DNA from: Formosa haliotis
Lineage (GTDB): Bacteria; Bacteroidota; Bacteroidia; Flavobacteriales; Flavobacteriaceae
NCBI RefSeq assembly: GCF_001685485.1
Contig: NZ_BDEL01000001.1
Location: 1,981,501-2,045,500 of the forward strand
Length of the DNA: 64,000 bases
Direction of reading: 5' to 3'
The notes beneath the pieces are model-generated. The model was given only the letters and a program-made list of their open reading frames with translations, ran no database searches and had not been told where the DNA came from. The translations under genes and the position numbers were made by a program. The stretch's first letter is position 1, and each line of letters starts with the position of its first letter. Shown piece after piece: positions 63,872 to 64,000 of the stretch.

Positions 63872-64000
63872 CTAGTCCACATTGTCGTGTAAAAACGAAT
63901 TATTACTTCTTAGCTGTATGTCATTATTGTCGTCTACTCCTAGACTTGTTCCCGACATATTATTTTCTGATGAATGTTGTGTTTCGTCTAAATTCACACC
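63872..64000 (-). CDS. ftsZ: Cell division protein FtsZ, C-terminal fragment (cut by window edge)
   Basis: Only the last 42 residues are in the window: a disordered linker (NLDETQHSSENN, LGVDDNNDIQLRSNNSF) ending LHDNVD. The ending QLRSNNSFLHDNVD is typical of the FtsZ C-terminus in flavobacteria, and the neighbouring YqeY-type gene supports this. The GTPase core lies beyond base 64000. Confidence 0.75.
   Translation of the reverse strand, partial: GVNLDETQHSSENNMSGTSLGVDDNNDIQLRSNNSFLHDNVD

Overview
The window is AT-rich DNA from a member of the Bacteroidota, most likely a marine Flavobacteriaceae. Support comes from Bacteroidota-type promoters (TTG, 17-21 bases, TAnnTTTG) ahead of many genes, a short 287-residue primary sigma factor, a PorT-like type IX secretion (T9SS) protein and a T9SS-sorted surface protein, a lipidated BamA/TamA-like protein, and a sulfotransferase inside the exopolysaccharide locus. 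The species cannot be fixed from sequence alone.

Bases 1-18500 are housekeeping: fatty acid desaturase, aminotransferase, a small membrane protein, the TrkH/TrkA potassium system, menaquinone methyltransferase plus PorT, a SpoU-type RNA methyltransferase, the lipidated BamA-like protein, class II aldolase, AccD without zinc-ribbon cysteines, rpsO, pnp, rpoD, rpe and a small outer-membrane protein. Most units end in clear hairpin terminators.

Bases 18530-21516 are an insertion-sequence scar. A degenerate IS256-type transposase is cut by an IS3-type element, which is itself interrupted by a second IS3-type element (19414-20640) flanked by a 4-base duplication TCAG. Removing the inner element restores the outer transposase frame exactly.

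Bases 21563-56097 are a large exopolysaccharide (EPS) locus on the minus strand. It opens at a good promoter (56119-56150) with a winged-helix regulator and a NusG/UpxY-type antiterminator, then a GC-rich leader hairpin. Next come nucleotide-sugar genes (UDP-GalNAcA, GDP-fucose, UDP-GlcA, UDP-GalA, later UDP-xylose), a Wzm/Wzt ABC exporter, a sulfotransferase, about a dozen glycosyltransferases, five O-acyltransferase domains and a Wzy-like polymerase. WecA, Wza and Wzc homologues at the far end have their own promoters. Four reading frames in this locus (ugd, the ABC permease, a family-2 glycosyltransferase, and a glycosyltransferase/DUF1919 frame) are each broken by one missing base in an A/T homopolymer. 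This is either sequence error or real slippage.

Bases 56321-64000 hold an MtfA-like zinc peptidase and a plus-strand unit made of a T9SS surface protein, a 96-residue exported Gly/Asn/His-rich small protein, an HprK-like kinase with a possible PqqD-like N-terminus, and an NTP_transf_5-type nucleotidyltransferase. That unit is the best candidate for an undescribed modification system. A rhodanese-thioredoxin fusion, tRNA-Arg(TCG), a YqeY-type protein and the 3' end of ftsZ follow.
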